From: Ruminococcus sp.
Lineage (GTDB): Bacteria; Bacillota; Clostridia; Oscillospirales; Ruminococcaceae
DNA length: 64,000 bases
Direction: 5' to 3'
Assembly (NCBI GenBank): GCA_029060755.1
Contig: JAIDTI010000083.1
Span: 1-64,000 of the forward strand
The notes beneath the pieces were generated by a model. It saw nothing but the letters and a program-made list of their open reading frames with translations, did not search any database and was not told the origin of the DNA. This document shows, piece by piece, positions 8,508 through 16,529 of this stretch. Each line of letters opens with the position of its first letter. The first letter of the stretch is position 1. The position numbers were made by a program, and so were the translations under genes.

Positions 8508-8883
8508 GAATCAGAAAGAATGGATTGACATTACAAGCGGTGTTAATGTGCGTAAGTGTATGAGATGCGGAAAATGTTCTGCGACTTGTCCGTCTTATGA
8601 CGAAATGGAATATCACCCGCATCAGTTTGTCTACATGGTAGAAAATGGAAATATTGAACCGCTTCTCAATTCGGATTCACTTTATAAGTGCCTTACTTGT
8701 TTTGCGTGTGTTGAAAGATGCCCACGTGGTGTTGAACCTGCAAAGGTTGTTGAGGCAGTACGCCTTACAGCAATAAGAAAACAGGGGAATAATCATCTTA
8801 TTCCCGACCAGATTCCTGAAATGCTTGATGACGATTTGCCACAGCAGGCAATTGTTACAGCTTTCAGAAAATATACTAAATAA
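8500..8883 (+). CDS. hdrC: HdrC-like 4Fe-4S protein
   Basis: A 127-residue electron carrier with two cubane cluster motifs, CMRCGKCSATCP near residue 19 and CLTCFACVERCP near residue 67, the usual HdrC layout linking HdrA to HdrB. ATG 8500 lies inside the end of hdrB with an AGGAGG site, so translation is coupled. It has no membrane segment, so the complex should be soluble. HdrA follows after 11 bases. Confidence 0.9.
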   Translation: MNKNQKEWIDITSGVNVRKCMRCGKCSATCPSYDEMEYHPHQFVYMVENGNIEPLLNSDSLYKCLTCFACVERCPRGVEPAKVVEAVRLTAIRKQGNNHLIPDQIPEMLDDDLPQQAIVTAFRKYTK

Positions 8884-8894
8884 GGAGGAGCATC

Positions 8895-10886
8895 ATGCAG
8901 AGAATAGGTGTTTTTGTCTGCCATTGCGGTACAAATATCGCTGCTACGGTTGACGTTAAAGCTGTTGCAGAGGCTCTTAGTCATGAACAGGGTGTTGTAA
9001 TTTCACAGGATTATCAATATATGTGTTCAGAATCGGGGCAGGATTTGATTAAAAATGCTGTCAGGGAGCATAAGCTTACAGGTATTGTTGTGTGTTCATG
9101 TTCGCCACGTATGCACGAAAATACATTCAGAAAAGCTGCTGCATCTGCCGGACTTAATCCATATCTTGTTGAAATTGCAAATATCCGTGAACAGTGTTCA
9201 TGGATTCATAAAGATATTGCATCAGCTACAGACAAGGCTATTATACTTGGAAAAGCTGCTGTTGCAAAAGTTAATCTCAATACACCTCTTACAGCAGGAG
9301 AAAGTCCCGTTGTAAAGCGTGCATTGGTAATTGGCGGAGGCATTGCAGGAATACAGACTGCTCTTGATATTGCCGAAGCAGGATTTGATGTTGATATTGT
9401 TGAGAAAGAGCCTACAATCGGCGGAAAAATGGCGCAGATTGACAAAACTTTCCCGACTCTTGACTGTGCCGCTTGTATACTTACTCCGAAAATGGTTGAA
9501 GCTGCACAGAATGAGCATATAACTATCCATTCATTCAGTGAAGTGAGTGCTGTAAAAGGATTTGTCGGCAATTTTACAGTAACAATCAAGAAAAAAGCAC
9601 GTTTTATAGATGAAACAAAATGTACAGGCTGTGGACTTTGTACAGAAAAATGTCCCATGAAAAAAGTTCCGAATGAGTTCAATATGGGACTTGACAACAG
9701 AACTGCTGTTTATATTCCGTTTGCACAGGCAGTTCCAAAAGTTGCAACAATAGACCCGAATTACTGTCTTATGCTCAAAAACGGCAAATGCGGAGTATGT
9801 TCAAAAGTATGTTCCGTTGGTGCGATTGATTACAAGCAGACTGATAAACTCATTGAACAGAAATACGGCGCAATTGTTGTTGCAACGGGATTCAATACTA
9901 TAAAGCTTGATAAGTATGACGAATTTGCATACAGCTATTGCCCTGATGTTGTAACATCTCTTGAACTTGAAAGACTTATGAACGCAGCAGGTCCGAACGG
10001 CGGTACACTTCTCCGTCCGTCAGACAAAACACACCCTCATACAATTGTATTTGTGCAGTGTGTAGGCTCACGTTGCGACGACAGCAAGGGCAAACAGTAC
10101 TGCTCAAAGATATGCTGTATGTACACCGCTAAACACGCTATGCTTATTCGTGAGAAGTACCCCGATACTGAAGTATATGTGTTCTATATTGACGTACGTA
10201 CTCCCGGAAAGAACTTTGATGAGTTCTATCGCCGTGCAGTTGAGCAGTATAATGTACATTATATAAAAGGTATGGTAGGCAAGGTTAGTCCAAAGGCTGA
10301 CGGAAAAATTGACGTTCAGGCATCAGACCTTCTTTCAAATGAGCAGTTACACATAAATGCTGATATGGTTGTACTTGCGGCTGCAATTGAGCCTGATAAG
10401 TCGGCGAGACCGCTTGCAACAATGCTCACAACACAAATGGATACAAACGATTTCTTTACGGAAGCACACCCTAAGCTCCGTCCTGTTGAATCTGCAACAG
10501 CAGGTATATTCCTTTCAGGTGCTTGTCAAGGTCCAAAGGATATTCCTGAAACTGTAGCGCAGGCAAGTGCGGCGGCGGCAAAGGCTATCGGACTTCTCTG
10601 TAAAAACAGTATCACCTGCAATCCTTGTGTTGCACATTCAGATGAGCTTATGTGCAATGGCTGTTCAGCTTGTGAGAAAGTTTGTCCTTATGGTGCAATC
10701 ACATATCAGGACAAGGAGTTCAGAATGCCCGACAGAAGTATAGCAATCCGCAGAGTTGCAAGTGTCAATCCTGCTGTATGTCAGGGTTGCGGAGCTTGTA
10801 CAGTAGCTTGTCCGTCTGGTGCAATGGATTTGAACGGCTTCTCAAATAGTCAGATTATGGCGGAGGTAGACGCAATATGCAAGTAA
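8895..10886 (+). CDS. hdrA: HdrA-like FAD iron-sulfur protein (candidate electron-bifurcating subunit)
   Basis: HdrA carries the FAD at which flavin-based electron bifurcation occurs in HdrABC complexes. The 663 residues show an N-terminal cysteine region (VCHCG, VCSCSPRMHE), a Rossmann FAD motif GGGIAGIQTA at about 151-160, an inserted ferredoxin pair (CTGCGLCTEKCP near 236 and CGVCSKVC near 300), QCVGSR, and a C-terminal ferredoxin pair (CNGCSACEKVCP and CQGCGACTVACP). All codons are standard, so there is no selenocysteine. ATG 8895 follows AAGGAGGAG. It overlaps the MvhD-like gene by 10 bases. Family certain; bifurcation is inferred from the family and the Flx-like neighbours. Confidence 0.92.
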   Translation: MQRIGVFVCHCGTNIAATVDVKAVAEALSHEQGVVISQDYQYMCSESGQDLIKNAVREHKLTGIVVCSCSPRMHENTFRKAAASAGLNPYLVEIANIREQCSWIHKDIASATDKAIILGKAAVAKVNLNTPLTAGESPVVKRALVIGGGIAGIQTALDIAEAGFDVDIVEKEPTIGGKMAQIDKTFPTLDCAACILTPKMVEAAQNEHITIHSFSEVSAVKGFVGNFTVTIKKKARFIDETKCTGCGLCTEKCPMKKVPNEFNMGLDNRTAVYIPFAQAVPKVATIDPNYCLMLKNGKCGVCSKVCSVGAIDYKQTDKLIEQKYGAIVVATGFNTIKLDKYDEFAYSYCPDVVTSLELERLMNAAGPNGGTLLRPSDKTHPHTIVFVQCVGSRCDDSKGKQYCSKICCMYTAKHAMLIREKYPDTEVYVFYIDVRTPGKNFDEFYRRAVEQYNVHYIKGMVGKVSPKADGKIDVQASDLLSNEQLHINADMVVLAAAIEPDKSARPLATMLTTQMDTNDFFTEAHPKLRPVESATAGIFLSGACQGPKDIPETVAQASAAAAKAIGLLCKNSITCNPCVAHSDELMCNGCSACEKVCPYGAITYQDKEFRMPDRSIAIRRVASVNPAVCQGCGACTVACPSGAMDLNGFSNSQIMAEVDAICK

Positions 10887-11314
10887 ACGAAAATTTTGAG
10901 CCTGTAATAGTAGCATTCTGCTGTAACTGGTGTTCATATGCAGGTGCAGACCTTTCAGGCACTAACAGACTTAATTATCCTGCAAACGTAAAAATAATAA
11001 GAGTTCCATGCTCATGCAGAGTAAATCCCATGTTTATACTCCGTGCATTTCAGAAAGGTGCAGACGGTGTTATAATATGCGGTTGTCACCCTGGCGACTG
11101 TCACTACACATCAGGAAACTATTTTACAAGAAGAAGAATCACACTTCTTTACAGTATGCTTGATTTTCTTGGAATTGAACGAAACAGAACACGTCTGGAG
11201 TGGGTTTCTGCCGCAGAGGGTGCAAAATTTGCTGCTGTTATGAATCAGTTTGTAGAAGATGTCAGAAAACTTGGTAAAAATCGCAGATTGGAGGATTTAC
11301 GATGCAGGAAGTAA
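10877..11314 (+). CDS. mvhD: MvhD/FlxD-like iron-sulfur protein
   Basis: A 145-residue protein of the family that connects an electron donor module to HdrA through a [2Fe-2S] cluster. Conserved cysteines are seen in AFCCNWCSYAGAD near residue 12, VPCSCR near 45, and CGCHPGDCHY near 67. It overlaps hdrA and the next gene (by 13 bases), so it is translated with them. With no hydrogenase gene beside it, it fits the FlxD role, linking an NAD(P)H-oxidising FlxABC unit to HdrA. Confidence 0.9.
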   Translation: MQVNENFEPVIVAFCCNWCSYAGADLSGTNRLNYPANVKIIRVPCSCRVNPMFILRAFQKGADGVIICGCHPGDCHYTSGNYFTRRRITLLYSMLDFLGIERNRTRLEWVSAAEGAKFAAVMNQFVEDVRKLGKNRRLEDLRCRK

Positions 11315-12273
11315 TGATAAAAAGAGCAAAGGAACTTCTCGCAGACGGCACTGTAAACCGTGTAATCGGTTGGAAAAAAGGTGAGTTTTTCTATGATGCA
11401 ACACCTGCTGTTTTCAGAACAGCAGAGGAACTTGACAACGAATTTGTTTTTGACGACTTCACACAAGCCAATGTATCAAAGTATCTTGTAAAAGAATCAC
11501 GCAAAGAAGGAAAAATTCTTGCTTTCCTCAAACCATGCGATACCTACAGTTTCAATCAGCTTGTAAAGGAACACAGAATAATCCGTGAAAATGTGTATGT
11601 TGTAGGTGTTCCGGGAGGTCCGAAGCTTGATATTGAAAAAATAAAGGCAAAGGGAATTACTGGTGTTCTTAATGTAAAGAATGAGAACTATACTATTAAA
11701 ATAGAAACACTCTACAGCACAGAGGAAATGCCTTTTTATGAGGCAGTAAGCGGAAAATGTAAAAGCTGTAAGAGTAAAAAGCACGTTGTATATGATGAGC
11801 TTATCGGCGAAGACGGAGATATACTTGACTCCAACCGTTTCGATATGGTTGAAAAACTTGAAAACATGACAGCGGAGGAGCGTTTCAACTTCTGGCAGAA
11901 TGAACTTTCAAAGTGCATCAGATGTAATGCCTGCCGTAATGTATGCCCTGCCTGCACTTGTGAAAACTGTGTGTTTGACAACCCGAAATCGGGTGTTGAT
12001 AATAAAGCACCTGCTGACAGCTTTGAGGAAAAAATGTTTCATATTATCAGGGCATTTCACGTTGCAGGAAGATGTACAGACTGCGGAGAATGTTCAAGAG
12101 TATGTCCGCAGAATATACCATTGCATCTTCTCAACAGAAAGTTCATCAAGGATATAAACAGTCTTTATGGTGACTATCAGGCTGGTGCAGATACAACATC
12201 AAAAGCTCCTCTTAATGATTACAATACAGATGATTGTGAGCCGTCAATCGTACATGAAAGGGGCGTTGAATAA
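11302..12273 (+). CDS. 4Fe-4S electron-transfer protein, FlxB/F420-hydrogenase beta-like
   Basis: The 323-residue soluble protein has an N-terminal domain of the FrhB/Flx type (FLKPCDTYSF near 73), a CKSCKSKK metal-binding pair near 154, then a cluster-rich region CIRCNACRNVCPACTC near 204 and a second motif CTDCGECSRVCPQ near 256. Such proteins carry electrons between an NAD(P)H-oxidising flavoprotein and HdrA. It overlaps mvhD by 13 bases and the next gene by one base (TAATG). Which of FlxB or FlxC it corresponds to cannot be settled by eye, so no symbol is given. Confidence 0.8.
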   Translation: MQEVMIKRAKELLADGTVNRVIGWKKGEFFYDATPAVFRTAEELDNEFVFDDFTQANVSKYLVKESRKEGKILAFLKPCDTYSFNQLVKEHRIIRENVYVVGVPGGPKLDIEKIKAKGITGVLNVKNENYTIKIETLYSTEEMPFYEAVSGKCKSCKSKKHVVYDELIGEDGDILDSNRFDMVEKLENMTAEERFNFWQNELSKCIRCNACRNVCPACTCENCVFDNPKSGVDNKAPADSFEEKMFHIIRAFHVAGRCTDCGECSRVCPQNIPLHLLNRKFIKDINSLYGDYQAGADTTSKAPLNDYNTDDCEPSIVHERGVE

Positions 12274-13292
12274 TGCTTAAAATATCTACTGATAAGTTAA
12301 ACAGTCTGTTTGATGCAATTTCAGCAAAGCAGACACTCTATATTACTGTTGACAATGAAAACGGTTCTGCTGAATACAAAAAGTACGAAAGCGGAATGAC
12401 ATTGAGCAAGTCTCTTAATACAGTACGCAGTGCAAAGGATTTTTTCTTTCCGCAGACTGAAAATCTTGCTGATTTTAAAGTTGAGGGAAAAAATATTGAA
12501 GTTATTGATGTACGTGAGGAATCGGAAGATTTTGTTGTTTTCGGTGTACGTGCCTGCGACGCAAGAAGTTTTACAATTCTTGACAAAGTTTTTCTGTCTG
12601 AACCTGTTGACAGCTACTACAAAAACCGCCGTGAACATGGTACTATAGTTACAATGGCTTGCACAAAGCCTGCTGAAACCTGTTTTTGTACAGCTTTCGG
12701 CATTGACCCGACTGTACCAGAGGGAGATGTTGCTGTATTTTTTGACGGTGAAAATTATTTCTTCCTTGAACGTACAGAAAAAGGCGAAAAGTTTATAGCC
12801 TCAATTTCAGATATGTTAGAGGACGGCGATACTTCAAAACTCAACGAAGTTCAGGAAAAGGCAAGAGACATCATGAAAAAGTTACCGCTTGCAAATCTTT
12901 CAACAAAGTCATTTGGCGGTGAAAGATTAATGGAACATTTCAACTCTGAAAAATGGGCTGAACTTTCTGAATCGTGTTTAGGCTGTGGAACTTGTACTTT
13001 TGTATGCCCTACTTGTCAATGCTATGATATTCGTGATTTCAATACAGGACACGGAATAAAGCGTTTCAGATGCTGGGATTCGTGTATGTACTCTGATTTT
13101 ACAAAAATGGCACACGGCAACTCAAGAAATTCACAGCTTGAAAGATTCCGTCAGAGATTCATGCACAAGCTTGTATATTTTCCTGCAAACAATAACGGCG
13201 AGTTTGGTTGTGTAGGCTGTGGAAGATGTCTTTCAAAATGTCCTGTATCAATGAATATTGTCAAGGTAATGAAAGCACTGGAGGATAAATAA
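12273..13292 (+). CDS. 4Fe-4S protein, AsrA/FlxC-like
   Basis: A 339-residue protein resembling subunit A of anaerobic sulfite reductase and sulfhydrogenase. An N-terminal half has VRACDARSF near 92 and CTKPAETCFC near 130, followed by two cluster motifs, CLGCGTCTFVCPTCQC near 234 and CVGCGRCLSKCPVSMN near 313. AsrA-type proteins pass electrons from an AsrB-type flavoprotein, which is the next gene (one-base overlap). No sirohaem subunit (AsrC) is present, so sulfite reduction is unlikely; the electrons more plausibly go to HdrA. Confidence 0.82.
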   Translation: MLKISTDKLNSLFDAISAKQTLYITVDNENGSAEYKKYESGMTLSKSLNTVRSAKDFFFPQTENLADFKVEGKNIEVIDVREESEDFVVFGVRACDARSFTILDKVFLSEPVDSYYKNRREHGTIVTMACTKPAETCFCTAFGIDPTVPEGDVAVFFDGENYFFLERTEKGEKFIASISDMLEDGDTSKLNEVQEKARDIMKKLPLANLSTKSFGGERLMEHFNSEKWAELSESCLGCGTCTFVCPTCQCYDIRDFNTGHGIKRFRCWDSCMYSDFTKMAHGNSRNSQLERFRQRFMHKLVYFPANNNGEFGCVGCGRCLSKCPVSMNIVKVMKALEDK

Positions 13293-14119
13293 TGAATAAC
13301 GATACATTAATACCGCTTATCGGCGTTGTTACTGATATAAGACAGGATACACCTGATGTAAAAACATTCAGGGTAAATGCCATTGAGGGCGGAAAAGTTT
13401 TTGAGCATATGCCCGGACAGTGTGCAATGCTTTCAATTCCAGGAGTTGGCGAGGGTATGTTTTCAATAACATCTTCTCCGACAAACAAGGAGTTTATGGA
13501 GTTCAGCATTAAAAAATGCGGTTGTCTTACAACATGGCTTCACGCTATGGACGTAGGTCAGCAGATTACAATAAGAGGTCCATACGGAAATTATTTTCCT
13601 GTTGAAACAAATTTAAAGGGCAAAGACCTTTTATTTATTGCAGGCGGTATCGGTCTCGCTCCGCTCCGTTCAGTAATAAACTATGTGCGTGACAATAGAG
13701 CAAATTATGGTGATGTTCAGATTATCTACGGCTCACGCTCAAAAGATGATTTGGTTGACTATCAGGAAATTATCGACGAATGGCAGGCAGACTCGAATAT
13801 TCAGGTTAATCTTACAATCGACAGGGAGCAGGAGGGCTGGGACGGTCATGTCGGCTTTGTTCCGAACTATGTCAAGGAACTCAATCCCTCAACAAGTAAA
13901 ACTGTTCTTGTCTGCGGTCCGCCGATTATGATTAAGTTTACTCTTACAGGACTTAAAGAACTTGGATTCACTGAAACTCAGGTATATACAACAATGGAAC
14001 TCCGTATGAAATGCGGTGTAGGAAAATGCGGACGATGCAACATAGGCAATAAATATGTGTGCAAGGATGGTCCTGTTTTCCGCTTTGACCAGTTAGGCGA
14101 ACTTCCCGACGAATATTAA
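13292..14119 (+). CDS. FAD/NAD(P)H-binding reductase, AsrB/FlxA-like
   Basis: The 275 residues form a ferredoxin-NADP reductase fold: FAD domain with MPGQCAML near 40 and GMFSITSSP near 55; NAD(P) domain with IAGGIGLAPLRS near 115 and VCGPP near 207; and a C-terminal [2Fe-2S] motif CGVGKCGRC near 246. This is the likely NADH entry point of the Hdr complex, equivalent to FlxA. It shares one base with the preceding AsrA-like gene and is followed after 17 bases by the fumarate reductase iron-sulfur subunit. Preference for NADH over NADPH cannot be read by eye. Confidence 0.87.
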   Translation: MNNDTLIPLIGVVTDIRQDTPDVKTFRVNAIEGGKVFEHMPGQCAMLSIPGVGEGMFSITSSPTNKEFMEFSIKKCGCLTTWLHAMDVGQQITIRGPYGNYFPVETNLKGKDLLFIAGGIGLAPLRSVINYVRDNRANYGDVQIIYGSRSKDDLVDYQEIIDEWQADSNIQVNLTIDREQEGWDGHVGFVPNYVKELNPSTSKTVLVCGPPIMIKFTLTGLKELGFTETQVYTTMELRMKCGVGKCGRCNIGNKYVCKDGPVFRFDQLGELPDEY

Positions 14120-14136
14120 TAAAGGAGTTAAAATTC

Positions 14137-14811
14137 ATGGATAATATGGTTAATATTTATCTGTTCGGCAAAAAATATCAAGTGCCGTCAGGTCTTACAA
14201 TTATGACAGCTATGGAATATGCAGGTTATGAGCTTGTACGTGGCTGTGGCTGTCGTAACGGATTCTGCGGAGCTTGTGCAACTATCTACAGAATCAAGGA
14301 TAAACAGGAACTTCATGCTTGTTTGGCTTGTCAGACAGAAGTGCAGGAGGGTATGTATGTTGCAACTCTCCCATTCTTCCCGCTTGTAAAGCAGGTTTAT
14401 AACATCAACGAAATAAAACCGCATGACCAGATTATGATGCAGCTTTATCCTGAAATTTACGCTTGTATCGGCTGTAATGCCTGCACAAAGGCTTGTACGC
14501 AGGAACTCAATGTTATGCAGTATATCGCATATGCACAGCGTGGCGAATATGACAAATGTGCGGAGGAAAGTTTTGACTGTGTAATGTGCGGAGTATGTTC
14601 ATCACGCTGTCCTGCTGGTATCTCACACCCACAGGTTGCAATGCTTGCACGTCGTCTTAACGGCAAGTATATCGCTCCTGAATGTGAGCATCTCAATAAC
14701 CGTGTAAATGAGATAAATGAGGGTACATTTGATAAACTCATTGAAGATTTGATGCAAAAGCCGATTGATGAAATCAAAGAACTTTACAACAACAGAGATA
14801 TAGAGAAGTAA
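14137..14811 (+). CDS. frdB: Fumarate reductase-type iron-sulfur subunit
   Basis: A 224-residue SdhB/FrdB/TfrB-like protein: [2Fe-2S] domain with GCGCRNGFCGAC near residue 36 and CLAC near 65, then two further motifs CIGCNACTKACTQ near 110 and CVMCGVCSSRCPAG near 148. It resembles the N-terminal part of TfrB of methanogen thiol:fumarate reductase, whose C-terminal part is HdrB-like; here HdrB is a separate gene in the same operon. There is no membrane anchor subunit anywhere nearby, arguing for a soluble enzyme. ATG 14137 has a GGAGT site. The flavoprotein gene follows after 16 bases. Confidence 0.85.
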   Translation: MDNMVNIYLFGKKYQVPSGLTIMTAMEYAGYELVRGCGCRNGFCGACATIYRIKDKQELHACLACQTEVQEGMYVATLPFFPLVKQVYNINEIKPHDQIMMQLYPEIYACIGCNACTKACTQELNVMQYIAYAQRGEYDKCAEESFDCVMCGVCSSRCPAGISHPQVAMLARRLNGKYIAPECEHLNNRVNEINEGTFDKLIEDLMQKPIDEIKELYNNRDIEK

Positions 14812-14827
14812 TAGGAGGGGTAAAGTC

Positions 14828-16432
14828 ATGTATAAAATTGACAAACTTAATGAACTTGCTGAAATCGTTGCTGAAAAGAGAGCGGAAAATGCAAGTCTTG
14901 AGCCAAAACGAATGACGGCAGAGGAAAAAGAAACTCTCCTTGCTACTTTTCACCCTGATTATAAGCAGGACGAATTTACAGTTCTTTCAGCAGGTGTAAA
15001 CAAGGGCGAAAAAGTTCCGTCACAGCTTGCAGAACTCTTGCAGGGCAAAAGCAGAATCAGTGCAGAAGATGTTGACCTCTCAAAGCCTGATTATGATACA
15101 GATGTACTTATTATAGGCGGAGGCGGTGCAGGTGCATCAGCAGCTATTGAAGCTGATGAAGCAGGTGCAAAAGCTATGATTGTCACAAAACTTCGCATAG
15201 GTGATGCAAATACAATGATGGCAGAGGGCGGTATACAAGCCGCTGATAAGCCTAATGATTCACCAGCTGTTCATTATATTGACGCTTTCGGCGGTGGACA
15301 TTTTGCGGCAAAACCTGAACTTGTAAAAAATCTTGTAACAAAAGCTCCCGAAGCTATTCAGTGGCTTAATAAGCTTGGTGTTGAATTTGACAAGGAAGCC
15401 GACGGCACAATGGTTACAACTCATGGCGGCGGTACATCAAGAAAACGTATGCACGCAGCTAAAGATTATTCAGGTGCAGAAATTATGAGAACTCTCCGTG
15501 ATGAAGTTCTTAACCGTGGTATTCCTGTTGTTGATTTTACAGCAGCTGTTGAAATTATCCTTGACGAAAACGGCAGGGCAGCCGGTGCAGTTCTCATGAA
15601 CATGGAAACAAAAGAGCTTCTTGTTGTACGTGCAAAAACTGTAATTATTGCTACAGGCGGAGCAGGAAGACTTCATTATCAGGGTTTCCCTACATCAAAT
15701 CACTATGGTGCTACAGCTGACGGTCTTATCCTCGGCTACAGAGTAGGTGCAAGACTTCTCTATGCTGATACTCTCCAGTATCACCCGACAGGCACAGGCT
15801 ATCCCGAACAGATTTTTGGTGCTTTGGTTACAGAGAAAGTACGTTCACTTGGTGCAAAGCTTGTAAACATTGATGGCGAAGTTTTCATGAATCCGCTTGA
15901 AACACGTGATGTTACAGCATCTTCAATTATTCGTGAATGTACTGAACGCAACAAGGGTATTGAAACACATCTCGGCAAAGCAGTATGGCTTGATACTCCG
16001 ATGATTGAACTTATTCATGGTGAGGGTACAATTGAAAAAAGAATACCTGCTATGATGCGTATGTTTGGCAAGTACGGTATTGACATTCGCAAAGAGCCGA
16101 TACTTGTATATCCTACACTTCATTATCAGAACGGCGGACTTAATATAAGCGTTGACTGTTCAACAGATGTTGAGAATCTCTATGCCGCAGGTGAAGTTGC
16201 AGGAGGTATTCACGGCAGAAACAGACTTATGGGCAATTCACTTCTTGATGTTATTGTTTTCGGTCGTGACGCAGGTAAAAATGCGGCTGCTAAAGCTAAA
16301 GAAACGGCAGTTCCTGAAAAACTCACTCTTGAACATATCGAAAAGTTCAACAGTGAACTTGCGCAGGCAGGAATTGAAAGTGATACCGCTTCACCTATGC
16401 TTCTCCCACACTATGCAAGAAAATCAAAGTAA
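14828..16432 (+). CDS. frdA: Soluble fumarate reductase flavoprotein subunit
   Basis: Predicted to reduce fumarate to succinate. The FAD motif IIGGGGAGASAAIEAD is at about 96-111; substrate-site motifs QYHPTG near 318 and GIHGRNRLMGNSLLD near 459 are intact. The residue that carries covalent FAD as His in SdhA/FrdA appears replaced (GDANTMMAEGG near 128), so FAD should be non-covalent, as in TfrA and L-aspartate oxidase. About 90 residues precede the FAD domain, a charged extension not usual for the family, and the C-terminal helical domain is short. L-aspartate oxidase is an alternative, but pairing with an FrdB-like subunit and no nadA/nadC nearby favour fumarate reductase. Confidence 0.85.
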   Translation: MYKIDKLNELAEIVAEKRAENASLEPKRMTAEEKETLLATFHPDYKQDEFTVLSAGVNKGEKVPSQLAELLQGKSRISAEDVDLSKPDYDTDVLIIGGGGAGASAAIEADEAGAKAMIVTKLRIGDANTMMAEGGIQAADKPNDSPAVHYIDAFGGGHFAAKPELVKNLVTKAPEAIQWLNKLGVEFDKEADGTMVTTHGGGTSRKRMHAAKDYSGAEIMRTLRDEVLNRGIPVVDFTAAVEIILDENGRAAGAVLMNMETKELLVVRAKTVIIATGGAGRLHYQGFPTSNHYGATADGLILGYRVGARLLYADTLQYHPTGTGYPEQIFGALVTEKVRSLGAKLVNIDGEVFMNPLETRDVTASSIIRECTERNKGIETHLGKAVWLDTPMIELIHGEGTIEKRIPAMMRMFGKYGIDIRKEPILVYPTLHYQNGGLNISVDCSTDVENLYAAGEVAGGIHGRNRLMGNSLLDVIVFGRDAGKNAAAKAKETAVPEKLTLEHIEKFNSELAQAGIESDTASPMLLPHYARKSK

Positions 16433-16440
16433 TAAATGCA

Positions 16441-16473
16441 AAATCGACGGGCTTTTTTAGTCCGTCGATTTGT
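16441..16473 (+). terminator. Terminator after the fumarate reductase operon
   Basis: AAATCGACGG and CCGTCGATTT form a perfect 10-bp stem with an 11-base loop, nine bases after the flavoprotein stop. The following TGTG is a poor U tract, so read-through into the transporter gene is possible. Confidence 0.6.
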
Positions 16474-16529
16474 GTGAATAGATATTTTGTTAATTTTTAC
16501 AAAAAAAATGAAAAGAGGTAATTTTTTTT

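Noticed and set aside
8895-10886. Selenocysteine-containing HdrA
   Set aside because: The frame is continuous with no in-frame TGA, and all cluster motifs use ordinary Cys codons.
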